DNA of 48,997 bases from Oscillospiraceae bacterium (GCA_009780345.1 WRAG01000016.1:1-48997), one strand, 5' to 3'. Positions 33,587 through 41,055 are shown, counted from the first letter of the stretch. The notes: generated from the letters alone by a model not told the origin. Translations and numbers: made by a program.

Positions 33587-35101
33587 ATGTTCAAAAGTTT
33601 AAAAGCAGGCTTGTTAACGTTTGCGATTGCGGTGCCGATGATTATGACGCCGGCGCTTGCAAACACGGCGCATACGCGGCACAATGCGGCAAACGGCACT
33701 CATAACCGCGCGGCGCAGCACAGCACCCACAACCGAGATGGACAGAATGCTCGAACCGACGGTCAACAAGCCGCGCAACCAAGCAACACCAATGTTAGGC
33801 AGGCGAACGACGGTAGAAACGTAAACGGCACAAATACTGACGGTAGGAATGCGCAAGGTGCGCACGTAAATGGTAGGAATAATACCGGAGCGCACGCAAA
33901 CGGTAGAAATACCAACACCGCACGTAATAACGGGCGGAACCAAACGCACAGACCGTTTATCCGCGGTTACGAAGATGGTAACTTCCACCCGGATAGAGCA
34001 CTAACTCGTGCGGAGTTTTCGAAAATGCTTCATAATTTATATGGAGATAACGCGCACGGCAGAACTTCTACACGAACAGCCAATACTGCTACAAATCGAA
34101 CTAACAACACAGGAGTGACTAACCGAACTACCAATACTACTACTAATACTACAGTAAATAGAAACGCGGTAAACAACAATGTAGACGGTCGTAATATGGA
34201 CGGACGAAATGTTGACGGCAGACATGCAGACGGTCGTCACATGGATGGCAGGCATGTAGATGGTTATCATAGTGGCGGGCGTAATATGCACGGACGTCAT
34301 ACAGATGGAAATTACGTTCCGAACTTTGGAATTAACACGCACAGATATAACGACGGACGCACAGGATTAACGCGAACGCGTACTAATATGCGAAATGTTG
34401 GTAGGGGTGTAAATAACAACCGAACCACGAATCCGCTTCCGCTTGATAATACCGCAAACAATTTCGATATTCTTGATAATAATGTTGCGGGAACGGGGAC
34501 GAGAAACAGCAATGCGTACGGTTATAACACCTATAACCGTGACGGAAATCGTGATGGAGTTGTACGAAACACCGCTAACCGCGTAGGTGGCGCAATTCGA
34601 AACACAACTAATCGTGTTACAAATAACGGAGCGGGTTATAGCAACTACAACTATAACAACGCAACCGGCGTGATAAGAGCCAACGCCGCGCCGCGCGCTA
34701 TGACGAACAACACGACTAATCACGCAAGAGGCGGTTATCGTAACCATACGGCAAACGCCGGACGAACTTTTGGGAATGTTTCCGCTAATCACTGGGCGAG
34801 AAATGAAATTCACGGACTTCACGGCATGGGATATTTTTCAGCGATTGACGGCGACTCGTTCAGAGCCGACGAAGCCGTTACAAGAACCGAGTTTTTCGCG
34901 GTATTGTCTCAAATTAAAGGGCAAAAAGTTACGGACAGCAATAATTCCGGAAGTGCAACGATAACTCGTGGTGAAGCGGTTGCGGAACTTCACAAATTGG
35001 AAGGTCGTCCGACAGAGTGGACAGGAAATATGAGGTTTAATGACGTTCATGCCTCTCACCCGCACCACAGGCATATAATGCATGCGGTAAACGGGCATTA
35101 A
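33587..35101 (+). CDS. Secreted Asn/Gly/Arg-rich protein with split SLH modules
   Basis: 504 residues. The signal peptide is MFKSLKAGLLTFAIAVPMIM, cleaved after the following ALA. An SLH half-module (GYEDGNFHPDRALTRAEFSK) lies near residues 125-152. A second module (NVSANHWARNEIHGL ... ADEAVTRTEFFAVLSQ) lies near 396-447 and a partial third (ITRGEAVAELHKLEG) near 457. Between the first and second lie about 240 residues rich in Asn, Gly, Arg, Thr and His, including nine 5-residue units of the xDGRx type. SLH modules usually bind pyruvylated wall polymers; here they are separated or incomplete, so binding is uncertain. The protein is strongly basic. It ends in a repeat island. Confidence 0.8.
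   Translation: MFKSLKAGLLTFAIAVPMIMTPALANTAHTRHNAANGTHNRAAQHSTHNRDGQNARTDGQQAAQPSNTNVRQANDGRNVNGTNTDGRNAQGAHVNGRNNTGAHANGRNTNTARNNGRNQTHRPFIRGYEDGNFHPDRALTRAEFSKMLHNLYGDNAHGRTSTRTANTATNRTNNTGVTNRTTNTTTNTTVNRNAVNNNVDGRNMDGRNVDGRHADGRHMDGRHVDGYHSGGRNMHGRHTDGNYVPNFGINTHRYNDGRTGLTRTRTNMRNVGRGVNNNRTTNPLPLDNTANNFDILDNNVAGTGTRNSNAYGYNTYNRDGNRDGVVRNTANRVGGAIRNTTNRVTNNGAGYSNYNYNNATGVIRANAAPRAMTNNTTNHARGGYRNHTANAGRTFGNVSANHWARNEIHGLHGMGYFSAIDGDSFRADEAVTRTEFFAVLSQIKGQKVTDSNNSGSATITRGEAVAELHKLEGRPTEWTGNMRFNDVHASHPHHRHIMHAVNGH
34181..34315 (+). repeat. Nine degenerate 15-base tandem units
   Basis: The units encode VDGRN, MDGRN, VDGRH, ADGRH, MDGRH, VDGYH, SGGRN, MHGRH and TDGNY. Third-codon positions differ, so the amino-acid pattern is conserved more than the DNA. 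Confidence 0.85.
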
Positions 35102-35306
35102 TTTAGGGCTTCGCCCTAAAAGCTCATTTGCGGCGGCTGCCGCAGAGCGATAAGGACTTGTCGAAGTCCTTATCAATCCACGAAAAACTTTTAAAAAAGT
35201 TTTATCAAAACTAAGCGTCGCAAACGCACTATGGTGCTATTAAAAGCGCGCCGCTTATTGAGGACTGCAAACAATATCCTCTTAGTTTAGTGTCTACGGC
35301 GGCAGT

Positions 35307-35411
35307 GGTCAACTGCGTCAAATCGAGTTTCGCCCAAAAGCGGCTCACTATCTTTGGCAGTTTTCACAGGGGTGTCGTTAGCGAAAACAAGTTTTCGACG
35401 ACACTCCCAAA
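35307..35411 (+). repeat. H module copy 1
   Basis: First domain closed by CAACTGC/GGCAGTT. Second-domain hairpin GTGTCGT (35372-35378), CGAAAAC (35382-35388), loop AA, GTTTTCG (35391-35397), ACGACAC (35398-35404). Flanks are the same as copy 2. Confidence 0.65.
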
Positions 35412-35487
35412 GCCGCAAGCTCGACTGAAAGCGGCGGTATATCTTATTCAATTTTCCGCGAATGCGGTGTGCTAACTCAGCTTTTCT

Positions 35488-35584
35488 GTCGCCGGCTTTG
35501 GCGCAAATCGCGGTCTTTGCGTTTGCGGCCATAGGCGACCGGGATTGGCAAGGGCAGAGCCCTTGTCGCCCGTCCGGCAGGACA
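35488..35584 (+). repeat. B module copy 4
   Basis: GTCGCC/GGCGAC, GCGCAAA/TTTGCGT, then GGCAAGGGC-AGA-GCCCTTGTC and TCGCCCGTCCGG. Confidence 0.65.
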
Positions 35585-35674
35585 CAATTCCCTCGGGACG
35601 GTCCCGAAAAAGGTTTTAACTCTCGCCCGCAGGCGCAAAAAAACGCCGTAGGCGCAACACTACAGAGTATTGAA

Positions 35675-35714
35675 AAAAATCGCCGCGGATATCTATATAT
35701 CCGCGGCGATTTTT
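35675..35714 (-). terminator. Strong intrinsic terminator at the end of the carboxypeptidase remnant
   Basis: A perfect stem (AAAATCGCCGCGGATAT and its complement) has a 4-base loop and A/T tails on both sides. The stop codon of the remnant lies in the loop. Confidence 0.85.
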
Positions 35715-36580
35715 ACCCAATTTAATAATACCGCAAACAAATTCTCAAAAAATCGTTCGCCAAAACTCTGTTCCGCCGGCGGAACTTCGCCGCCAAATAT
35801 TGTGCGCGCTCTCGCAATCGACCTCCCCGCGGAAAGCGGATAATTGAAATATTCAACTCCGTCCACCACTACTATTATATTTCCTATCAAATCGCCTGCG
35901 TTTATGGGCGCTTCAATCGAATCGGGCACGTCTTTTCGAATTTCCAAATTTTGCTCGTCTGAGCGAATCGGAAATATATATTGTCCGCTTGCGACAAGCG
36001 GCAAAAATTCTTCCTCACCGTTTGTAACGGCTATCATTGCATATTCTTCGTCGGCGGTTGCCAAAACGCGGGGCAAATAATGGTAAAATCCGTAGTTAAG
36101 CATAGCTGTATGATCCGCCCAATCATTTGGCGCGTTAAGGGTGACGGCGATGAGTTGCATCTCCACGCCGTTCTCGTCAGTTCGAATCGCGGATGACACC
36201 AAACATCGCCCGGTTGCGCGGGTGAAGCCTGTTTTAACGCCGGTTGAACCTTCGTACAAATATAGCATTCTGTTATGATTGTTAAGCGTTCGCCCGTATT
36301 CGCGCCCTTCCCACGATACAACTTTGCGGCGTGTTGCAACAATTTCAGCAAATTTTGGAATATTTAAACCGTACGCGGTGATAAGCGCCAAATCCAACGC
36401 GGTTGTGTAGTGATTATCGTCTGACAGTCCGTGTGGATTTGTAAAATTTGTATTATTCGCGCCGATTCGGGCGGCAGTCTCGTTCATAAGCTCGGCGAAC
36501 GCCTTTTCCGAACCGCTGATATGCTCCGCAATCGCGGTCGCTGCGTCGTTTGAATATAGGATACATTTTTTCTTATTCAT
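35693..36580 (-). pseudogene. 5'-truncated D-alanyl-D-alanine carboxypeptidase (DacF/PBP5-like)
   Basis: 295 codons remain. The order SNDAATAIAEHISGSEKAF, NPHGLSDDNHYTTALDLALI, and the KTG motif in GVKTGFTRATGRCLVSSA identify a low-molecular-weight PBP, followed by its C-terminal beta domain. The N-terminal 90-100 residues are missing: no signal peptide and no SxxK (STTK) catalytic motif. Homology begins at the SxN motif, where the first Ser codon is replaced by TAT. Upstream is a short alien stretch and then, 19 bases away, the stop codon of a serine recombinase gene. The missing 5' half is not in the window. It looks disrupted by an inserted element and cannot encode an active enzyme as it stands. 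Confidence 0.8.
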
Positions 36581-36599
36581 TCACTAAAGTGAAATTTTC

Positions 36600-38237
36600 C
36601 TACTCCTCCTGAAACCTGAACAAAATCCGGACGGTGTTATCATTTGAAAACTCTATCTTATGCACCAACTCAACAACAACATTCCTATCCAACTCGTCAA
36701 TATCTATGTAATTTTTGAATTTTTCAGCCCACATATCCTTTGACTGCTTTTTGTTCGCCGCAAGTTCAATTTGTTTTTCCAAATTCGATATCACTTGCCG
36801 TTTAGTATCAAGTTCGTTTTGATACTCCGCTTTATATTGAAGATATTCTTCCTTTGTCAAAATTTCATCAAGATAATTTTGATAAACCTTTTTAAGATAT
36901 ACCTCAATTTTGTTCAGTTGCGGTTTTATCACTGATATTTGCTTTGTAAGAGACTCAATTAAATCCGATTCTGCAGATAATGCGTTTAATTCTTCGATAT
37001 CATCCTTGTTCAAAAACTGTTTTGCGGCTTGTTTTATTTGTAGCAAAACGATTTCTTGTAAAGCCTCGTCCTCTATCCAATGTCCGGTGCAACCGGCTCG
37101 TCCATAACATTTATATTGAGAACACTGGTAACCGATAAATCTTTTGGGATTTGTTTTACTTCCTCGAGTATATTTCCTTGTCAACGGTCTGCCACATTCT
37201 CCGCATGTCAGTTTCCCGGAAAAAATACCGGCTTTTTGAGTCATGTCAACAACTCGAGTTCGTTCCTTGAGCAACTCCTGCACCAATTCCCAAGTTTCTT
37301 TTGAAATTATAGGCTCATGCATGTCCGGTACAATCACCCACTGATCTTTGGGAAGCACTCTTTTGGCACGGCTTTTATAAGATACAACATTAACTCGATT
37401 TTGAACAACCGCTCCGGTATATGTTTCGTTCGACAGTATGGTATGAATCGTTGTGTGAGTCCATTTGCTATCCGGTCTTACTTGAGGATTAACATACGTT
37501 GAGCCATTGGCTGCCTTGTATTTTGAGGGGATTAAAATGCATTCCTCATCCAAAGTTCTCGCAATTTTATGCTTGCTGTCTCCTGAAATAAACATCTTAT
37601 AAATCTTTTTTACAATTTCCGATGCATATTCGTCAATAACCAAATGATTATGATTCTGTGGATCTTTTTTGTATCCATAACATGCGGACGAGCCAATAAA
37701 CTGACCTTTTTCCATTTTTACTTTTAAGACGCTTCGGATATTTTCAGATAAATCTTCACAGAACCATTCGTTTACCAAGCCGTTTATTTGCCGCGCTTTT
37801 TTGTTTCCCTTATTATCAGTATCCGCGTGATCAACAACGCCTATAAATCTAATGTTTAGTGTCGGGAAAAAATCGTGCAAGTAACGCTCCATATGTTCCA
37901 TATTTCTTGTGAAACGAGATTGTGTTTTGGAAATAACTACATCGAATTTTCCTGTTTTTGCGTCGCTAACCAACCGTTCGAAATCCGGTCTATCGTCAAA
38001 CATACCGCTATAATCATCATCCTTATAAATGTCAACAATTTGGAATCCGTTACTTATCGCGTAATTAGTCAGAAGCATTATCTGATTTGCGATACTTGCG
38101 CTATCATCACCTTCTTTCAATTTATCTATGTCCTCTTTGGAAAGCCTGACATAGATTACCGCTCTGTTAGCAGGTTGGGTTGCATGCATTGCGTAAGCAA
38201 CCGCTGTTCCAACTTTTTTTGCTAAATTACTCATCAT
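36600..38237 (-). CDS. Large serine recombinase (resolvase/integrase family)
   Basis: 545 residues. The catalytic domain has AVIYVRLSKED with the nucleophile at S33, DDYSGMFDDRPDFERLV and KTQSRFTRNMEHMERYL. The recombinase domain includes ENIRSVLKVKMEKGQFIG. A zinc ribbon (CGECGRPLTRKYTRG, with a later Cys pair in CSQYKCYGRAGC) and a coiled coil of about 100 residues follow. This is the full TndX/phage-integrase-like layout, and the enzyme looks intact. Such proteins insert and excise mobile elements at short att sites. Its 3' end abuts a broken carboxypeptidase gene, consistent with the element edge. Confidence 0.95.
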   Translation of the reverse strand: MMSNLAKKVGTAVAYAMHATQPANRAVIYVRLSKEDIDKLKEGDDSASIANQIMLLTNYAISNGFQIVDIYKDDDYSGMFDDRPDFERLVSDAKTGKFDVVISKTQSRFTRNMEHMERYLHDFFPTLNIRFIGVVDHADTDNKGNKKARQINGLVNEWFCEDLSENIRSVLKVKMEKGQFIGSSACYGYKKDPQNHNHLVIDEYASEIVKKIYKMFISGDSKHKIARTLDEECILIPSKYKAANGSTYVNPQVRPDSKWTHTTIHTILSNETYTGAVVQNRVNVVSYKSRAKRVLPKDQWVIVPDMHEPIISKETWELVQELLKERTRVVDMTQKAGIFSGKLTCGECGRPLTRKYTRGSKTNPKRFIGYQCSQYKCYGRAGCTGHWIEDEALQEIVLLQIKQAAKQFLNKDDIEELNALSAESDLIESLTKQISVIKPQLNKIEVYLKKVYQNYLDEILTKEEYLQYKAEYQNELDTKRQVISNLEKQIELAANKKQSKDMWAEKFKNYIDIDELDRNVVVELVHKIEFSNDNTVRILFRFQEE

Positions 38238-38323
38238 ATGTACCCCCTATTTTTTCATAAAAATAGAAAGCCACATATTTTCTCAAAGCGATTATACATG
38301 ACTTTCGACACAATAGCAAGCGT

Positions 38324-38449
38324 TTAGGAAAAGTTTTTTCTTCTATTTTGCAATACATTTTTCATGCAATCTACCAACCGCCTGTTTTTATCATAAACAA
38401 CTACGACTTTGTATTCTTTCTTTTTTATAGTATATAATTGTGCGTTCAT
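38324..38449 (-). CDS. 41-residue basic ORF upstream of the recombinase
   Basis: The frame starts at ATG 38449, six bases after AAAGGAGAGG, an excellent ribosome binding site. It encodes a 41-residue basic peptide (MNAQLYTIKKKEYKVVVVYD, then KNRRLVDCMKNVLQNRRKNF). It is read toward the recombinase, 86 bases before it. Its position suggests a small accessory or regulatory protein of the element, such as a recombination directionality factor, but nothing in the sequence proves that. Confidence 0.6.
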   Translation of the reverse strand: MNAQLYTIKKKEYKVVVVYDKNRRLVDCMKNVLQNRRKNFS

Positions 38450-38940
38450 TTGCACCTCTCCTTTTAATGAATGTATATGATTTAAAGTAATAAAAAATAC
38501 GCAAAATCGTACAAGCTTTTGAGTGTTTTTTATAACTCTAATATATCAGAATAAAACAATCATCTCAAACGGTTGTAGGCAAACAACCTCACGGGAATTT
38601 CACCCCTCCGAGGATCTCTCCGAGCCGCCCCCATTGCGATGTCTGTGGCTGGGCGGGAGTATCAATATAGGCAACATCCGGTCATCGCAGAGCAGGACGC
38701 CAATCCTGTCTTGCTAAAGAATGTTTCGCGGTGGCTGTGCATTCTCGCAAAGCGAGAATGTTACGCGCCCGCATAATTCGGCTACGATTTTGCAAAAATC
38801 AGCAAAATCAAGTCTCATTTATCGCTCTCGGATTTCATCCGGTCTTGGCGCATTCTTTGGCATAGCTTTCCCTTTCGGCGAATGTTGCTAACGTATTTGA
38901 GTGATTCTATATTTAGTTTTAAGCAGGCTTTAAATATCAG
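38450..38940. repeat. Intergenic island 8 and unexplained segment
   Basis: About 490 bases. 38450-38545 is AT-rich and upstream of the 41-residue ORF. 38546-38715 is a GC-richer segment that I cannot assign, with open frames that do not look like a gene. 38725-38820 is an A module (separate entry). The rest, to 38940, has no visible feature. Confidence 0.5.
38725..38820 (+). repeat. A module
   Basis: Hairpin I CATTCTCGC-AAA-GCGAGAATG (38740-38760), a linker beginning TTACGCG, hairpin II GATTTTGC/GCAAAATC (38786-38793/38802-38809) with a loop ending ATCA, then AAGTCTCA. Confidence 0.65.
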
Positions 38941-38941
38941 C

Positions 38942-38978
38942 CTGCAACAGCATATTTCATGAAAATATGCTGTTGCAG
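38942..38978 (-). terminator. Perfect 16-bp hairpin downstream of the HTH gene
   Basis: CTGCAACAGCATATTT, loop CATGA, then its exact complement, ending 10 bases after the stop of the HTH gene. It lacks a U-tract on the minus strand, so it may be an RNA-stabilising or recognition hairpin and not a classical terminator. Confidence 0.55.
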
Positions 38979-38987
38979 AATGACAAT

Positions 38988-39329
38988 TCAATCTTCCAAT
39001 ATGCTCTTATTTCGGACGGAACCGTGAACAAGCAAAATCTCCTTTAACAATTCAGCTTTTCGCTTGTCAATCGTAGGAATTAGCGATATCAGCAATTCCT
39101 GTTGTTCGTGCGTTAAATTATTGCAGTACATACGATAATCTTTCATAAAACGAACGCCGCCACCATTTCCTCTAACAGTTTCGATTGGATGGTCAAGCGT
39201 GAGAGTTTCGATATCTTTGAAAATTGTCGTGCGATGAACATTAAAATGAAACGCTAAATTTGACATTGTTTCAAACCTGCGCCCGCTTAAAATCCGCATA
39301 ATTTCCGCTCTGCGCTCGTTTGCCGTCAC
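38988..39329 (-). CDS. Small DeoR/HTH_11-type transcription regulator
   Basis: 113 residues. The N-terminal winged helix (ERRAEIMRILSGRRFETMSN, then FHFNVHRTTIFKDIETLTLD) matches the DNA-binding part of DeoR or WYL-type regulators. The usual effector domain is missing; a helical tail of about 45 residues (THEQQELLISLIPTIDKRKA) follows. GTG start with GGGGGGAG. It lies near the repressor/metalloprotease pair and may belong to the same accessory region. The target is unknown. Confidence 0.8.
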   Translation of the reverse strand: MTANERRAEIMRILSGRRFETMSNLAFHFNVHRTTIFKDIETLTLDHPIETVRGNGGGVRFMKDYRMYCNNLTHEQQELLISLIPTIDKRKAELLKEILLVHGSVRNKSILED

Positions 39330-39435
39330 GCTTGCTCCCCCCTTTCGCTCTCTGACTTAATCGTATTGTAATTGCTAAATGTAGTGGCTAACGCTACATT
39401 TGAAAAAGTTTTTAAAAAATTTTTCGAAAAAATAA

Positions 39436-39483
39436 ACGACGGTCAAATAATCGCTGATTTTTCAGCAATCATCTGACCGTCGT
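39436..39483. terminator. Long hairpin between small genes
   Basis: Outer stem ACGACGGTCA/TGACCGTCGT and inner stem GCTGA/TCAGC. A smaller inverted repeat, AATGTAG...CTACATT, lies at about 39379-39401. No gene occupies 39330-39526; the hairpin may end the transcript of the 56-residue ORF upstream of it on the minus strand. Confidence 0.5.
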
Positions 39484-39526
39484 GCAGTTCTATGATGATA
39501 ATTTCTAATTATTCAATTTTTAATTT

Positions 39527-39697
39527 TCACTTTGGCGATGACTTGTCGGCTTCTGCAATGCAAATAAATTCATCATCAGCTCCCAACTCACATAAAAATA
39601 CACGCTTCTTTCGCGCCAACGATAACACTCGTTTCTCCGAATTCCATTCAAACAGCTTTTTGCCATGCGGCGGCGGTGATTTAATTTCCTGAAACAT
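39527..39697 (-). CDS. 56-residue hypothetical protein
   Basis: The inner ATG at 39697 is chosen because AGAGAGG lies ten bases upstream; an ATG nine codons earlier lacks a site. The peptide (MFQEIKSPPPHGKKLFEWNS ... LARKKRVFLCELG) has no signal, membrane segment or motif I recognise. It lies between ImmA and the HTH regulator on the same strand. Confidence 0.5.
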   Translation of the reverse strand: MFQEIKSPPPHGKKLFEWNSEKRVLSLARKKRVFLCELGADDEFICIAEADKSSPK

Positions 39698-39768
39698 GAT
39701 AAACTTTCCTCTCTTTATTTTCATTTTAGTTCGCTTGTGCGCAATTTTGCGAACTTAATTATATAATA

Positions 39769-39803
39769 AACGGCAGGAACTAATAATTTGAAATTCTGCC
39801 GTT
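39769..39803 (-). terminator. Hairpin at the end of the ImmA-like gene
   Basis: AACGGCAG/CTGCCGTT with a 19-base AT-rich loop overlaps the stop codon of the ImmA-like gene. TAATAATTTGAA occurs in the loop and again just past it. Confidence 0.45.
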
Positions 39804-40539
39804 AATAATTTGAATATTTTTCATCTCGAATCAAACCTAATTGCTGAAGTCGAATTTGTGCGGCTTGCTTGGAAACTTCAAAAGTTTCCGATAATTTCTC
39901 AATAATCTCAAAACCCGCATACGATTGCTGTCCGGCAATCAAAAATTGTTTGCCGTAACCTCTCAATAAGCTCTTTGACTTTTGCCAAAATGTGTTCTGC
40001 GGCATTAAAATCGCCGCCGCAAGTCCATCCGCTTGCCACTCAATCCAGTCGTTATCACTTTGAAATCCGAACTTTGACCGTTCGATATTTTCTTTGCGAC
40101 AAGCGATAACCGGCGGTGCGCGGAAACTATACTGCCGATTGTTCGGCGAATGATATGAGCGGTGCAAAATCCAATGCGCGCATTCGTGCGCGATTGTATA
40201 TCGCCGCCGCGTGTTGTTTCCATCCCACAAAAGTCCACTATGTATGAGAATTGTTCCCTCTCTAACGGAAAGCTTAGTCGGAGTAAAACAGTCGTCGTAA
40301 CATGGCACTTCTACATCTGCAAACGTCGTCATTCCAAGGATTGAGTCGTTAGTTGAAAGCATTTGGTCTTTTATCGTTAGAAACAGGCAATCCTCTGCCA
40401 AGCGTTTGATGTTCACAGAACGTGGCAACCCAAGAACTTCGGGCATATATGTTTGCAGAAGATTTATTGCGATTTCGTCGAAATTCCTGCGATTTAGCAG
40501 GTACATTCCGTTTGATTTTTGGTTATATTTTAATTTCAT
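39802..40539 (-). CDS. ImmA/IrrE-type zinc metallopeptidase (M78)
   Basis: 245 residues. The zinc site is H118-E119-C-A-H122 in TIAHECAHWILH, with a third ligand region in WIEWQADGLAAAILMP near 165-180. The C-terminal winged-helix-like FEVSKQAAQIRLQQLGLI is usual in the family. In ICEBs1, ImmA cleaves the repressor ImmR to induce the element. Here the XRE gene is 4 bases upstream, the same arrangement. The natural inference is that it inactivates that repressor on a stress or quorum signal, which is not visible. Confidence 0.9.
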   Translation of the reverse strand: MKLKYNQKSNGMYLLNRRNFDEIAINLLQTYMPEVLGLPRSVNIKRLAEDCLFLTIKDQMLSTNDSILGMTTFADVEVPCYDDCFTPTKLSVREGTILIHSGLLWDGNNTRRRYTIAHECAHWILHRSYHSPNNRQYSFRAPPVIACRKENIERSKFGFQSDNDWIEWQADGLAAAILMPQNTFWQKSKSLLRGYGKQFLIAGQQSYAGFEIIEKLSETFEVSKQAAQIRLQQLGLIRDEKYSNY

Positions 40540-40543
40540 TTAG

Positions 40544-40927
40544 TTATTCCTCTGTAATTTCGTTGATGAATTTCTGCCATCGTTCGTCGGAAATTTTAAG
40601 ATCGCGGGCGCGCCGCAGAGCAACACGCGCAATATCGGTTTTGCCAATATATTCAGTTAAATCGGGGTAGACGTTGTTGCGGCTTTTTCCCGCGAGGTCG
40701 TAAAATAGGTCAATTTCGTCCGCAGGAATTTTCAACGCTTCAATCATCTTTTCGAGGAAGTTTTCCGGTGCGGGACGGTTATCTTTTTCGATGTCATTAA
40801 GGTATGACGGCGCCATATCCAACTCGGGAGCCAACCCGCGAATTGTTTTATTTACCGCCGCGCGCCGTGCCGCAACATATTCACCAAAAGTGTTATATTT
40901 ACGCTTGTTTACAATAATCGCCCCCAT
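40544..40927 (-). CDS. XRE-family repressor (ImmR-like)
   Basis: 127 residues. The HTH lies at about residues 14-70 (FGEYVAARRAAVNKTIRGLA, then DMAPSYLNDIEKDNRPAPEN). The C-terminal part contains YIGKTDIARVALRRARDLKI, a segment common in this repressor type. It is followed 4 bases later by the ImmA-like protease gene. Its own promoter (40966-40994) has a -35 box inside an inverted repeat, TGTCAA-n5-TTGACA, a plausible self-regulating operator that also faces the large secreted-protein gene. Confidence 0.88.
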   Translation of the reverse strand: MGAIIVNKRKYNTFGEYVAARRAAVNKTIRGLAPELDMAPSYLNDIEKDNRPAPENFLEKMIEALKIPADEIDLFYDLAGKSRNNVYPDLTEYIGKTDIARVALRRARDLKISDERWQKFINEITEE

Positions 40928-40965
40928 CTAAAAATGTTCGTGCGCCAGTTCGCTAACGTGAGTAC

Positions 40966-40994
40966 ATTTTATCATAGTGAAAATAATCTGTCAA
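40966..40994 (-). promoter_or_regulatory. Promoter of the repressor/protease operon
   Basis: On the minus strand TTGACA (40994-40989), 17-base spacer, TAAAAT (40971-40966), about 40 bases before the XRE start codon. Confidence 0.75.
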
Positions 40995-41005
40995 TAGGTT
41001 TGACA
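40989..41005. promoter_or_regulatory. Candidate ImmR operator
   Basis: A perfect inverted repeat TGTCAA-TAGGT-TTGACA. One half is the -35 box of the repressor gene. A related word, CTATTGAC followed by (A)GATT, occurs inverted at 41053-41065 over the -35 box of the divergent promoter. Confidence 0.5.
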
Positions 41006-41055
41006 AAAAAGAAAATTTTTATTATGTGAAAATTGTAGAATTTTTCTGAAATCTA

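Larger units (their letters stand above)
35102..35674. repeat. Intergenic hairpin island 7
   Basis: 573 bases with no convincing gene. Order: a border hairpin AGGGC-TTC-GCCCT (about 35104-35118), a GATAAGGAC/GTCCTTATC hairpin (about 35149-35174), a stretch matching island 2 (5840-5975), the H module (35307-35411), a shared segment, and the B module (35488-35584). Orientation is the same as island 2. Confidence 0.65.

Noticed and set aside
38546-38715. Diversity-generating retroelement variable repeat
   Set aside because: No reverse transcriptase, template repeat or complete target gene is nearby; only a faint peptide resemblance.
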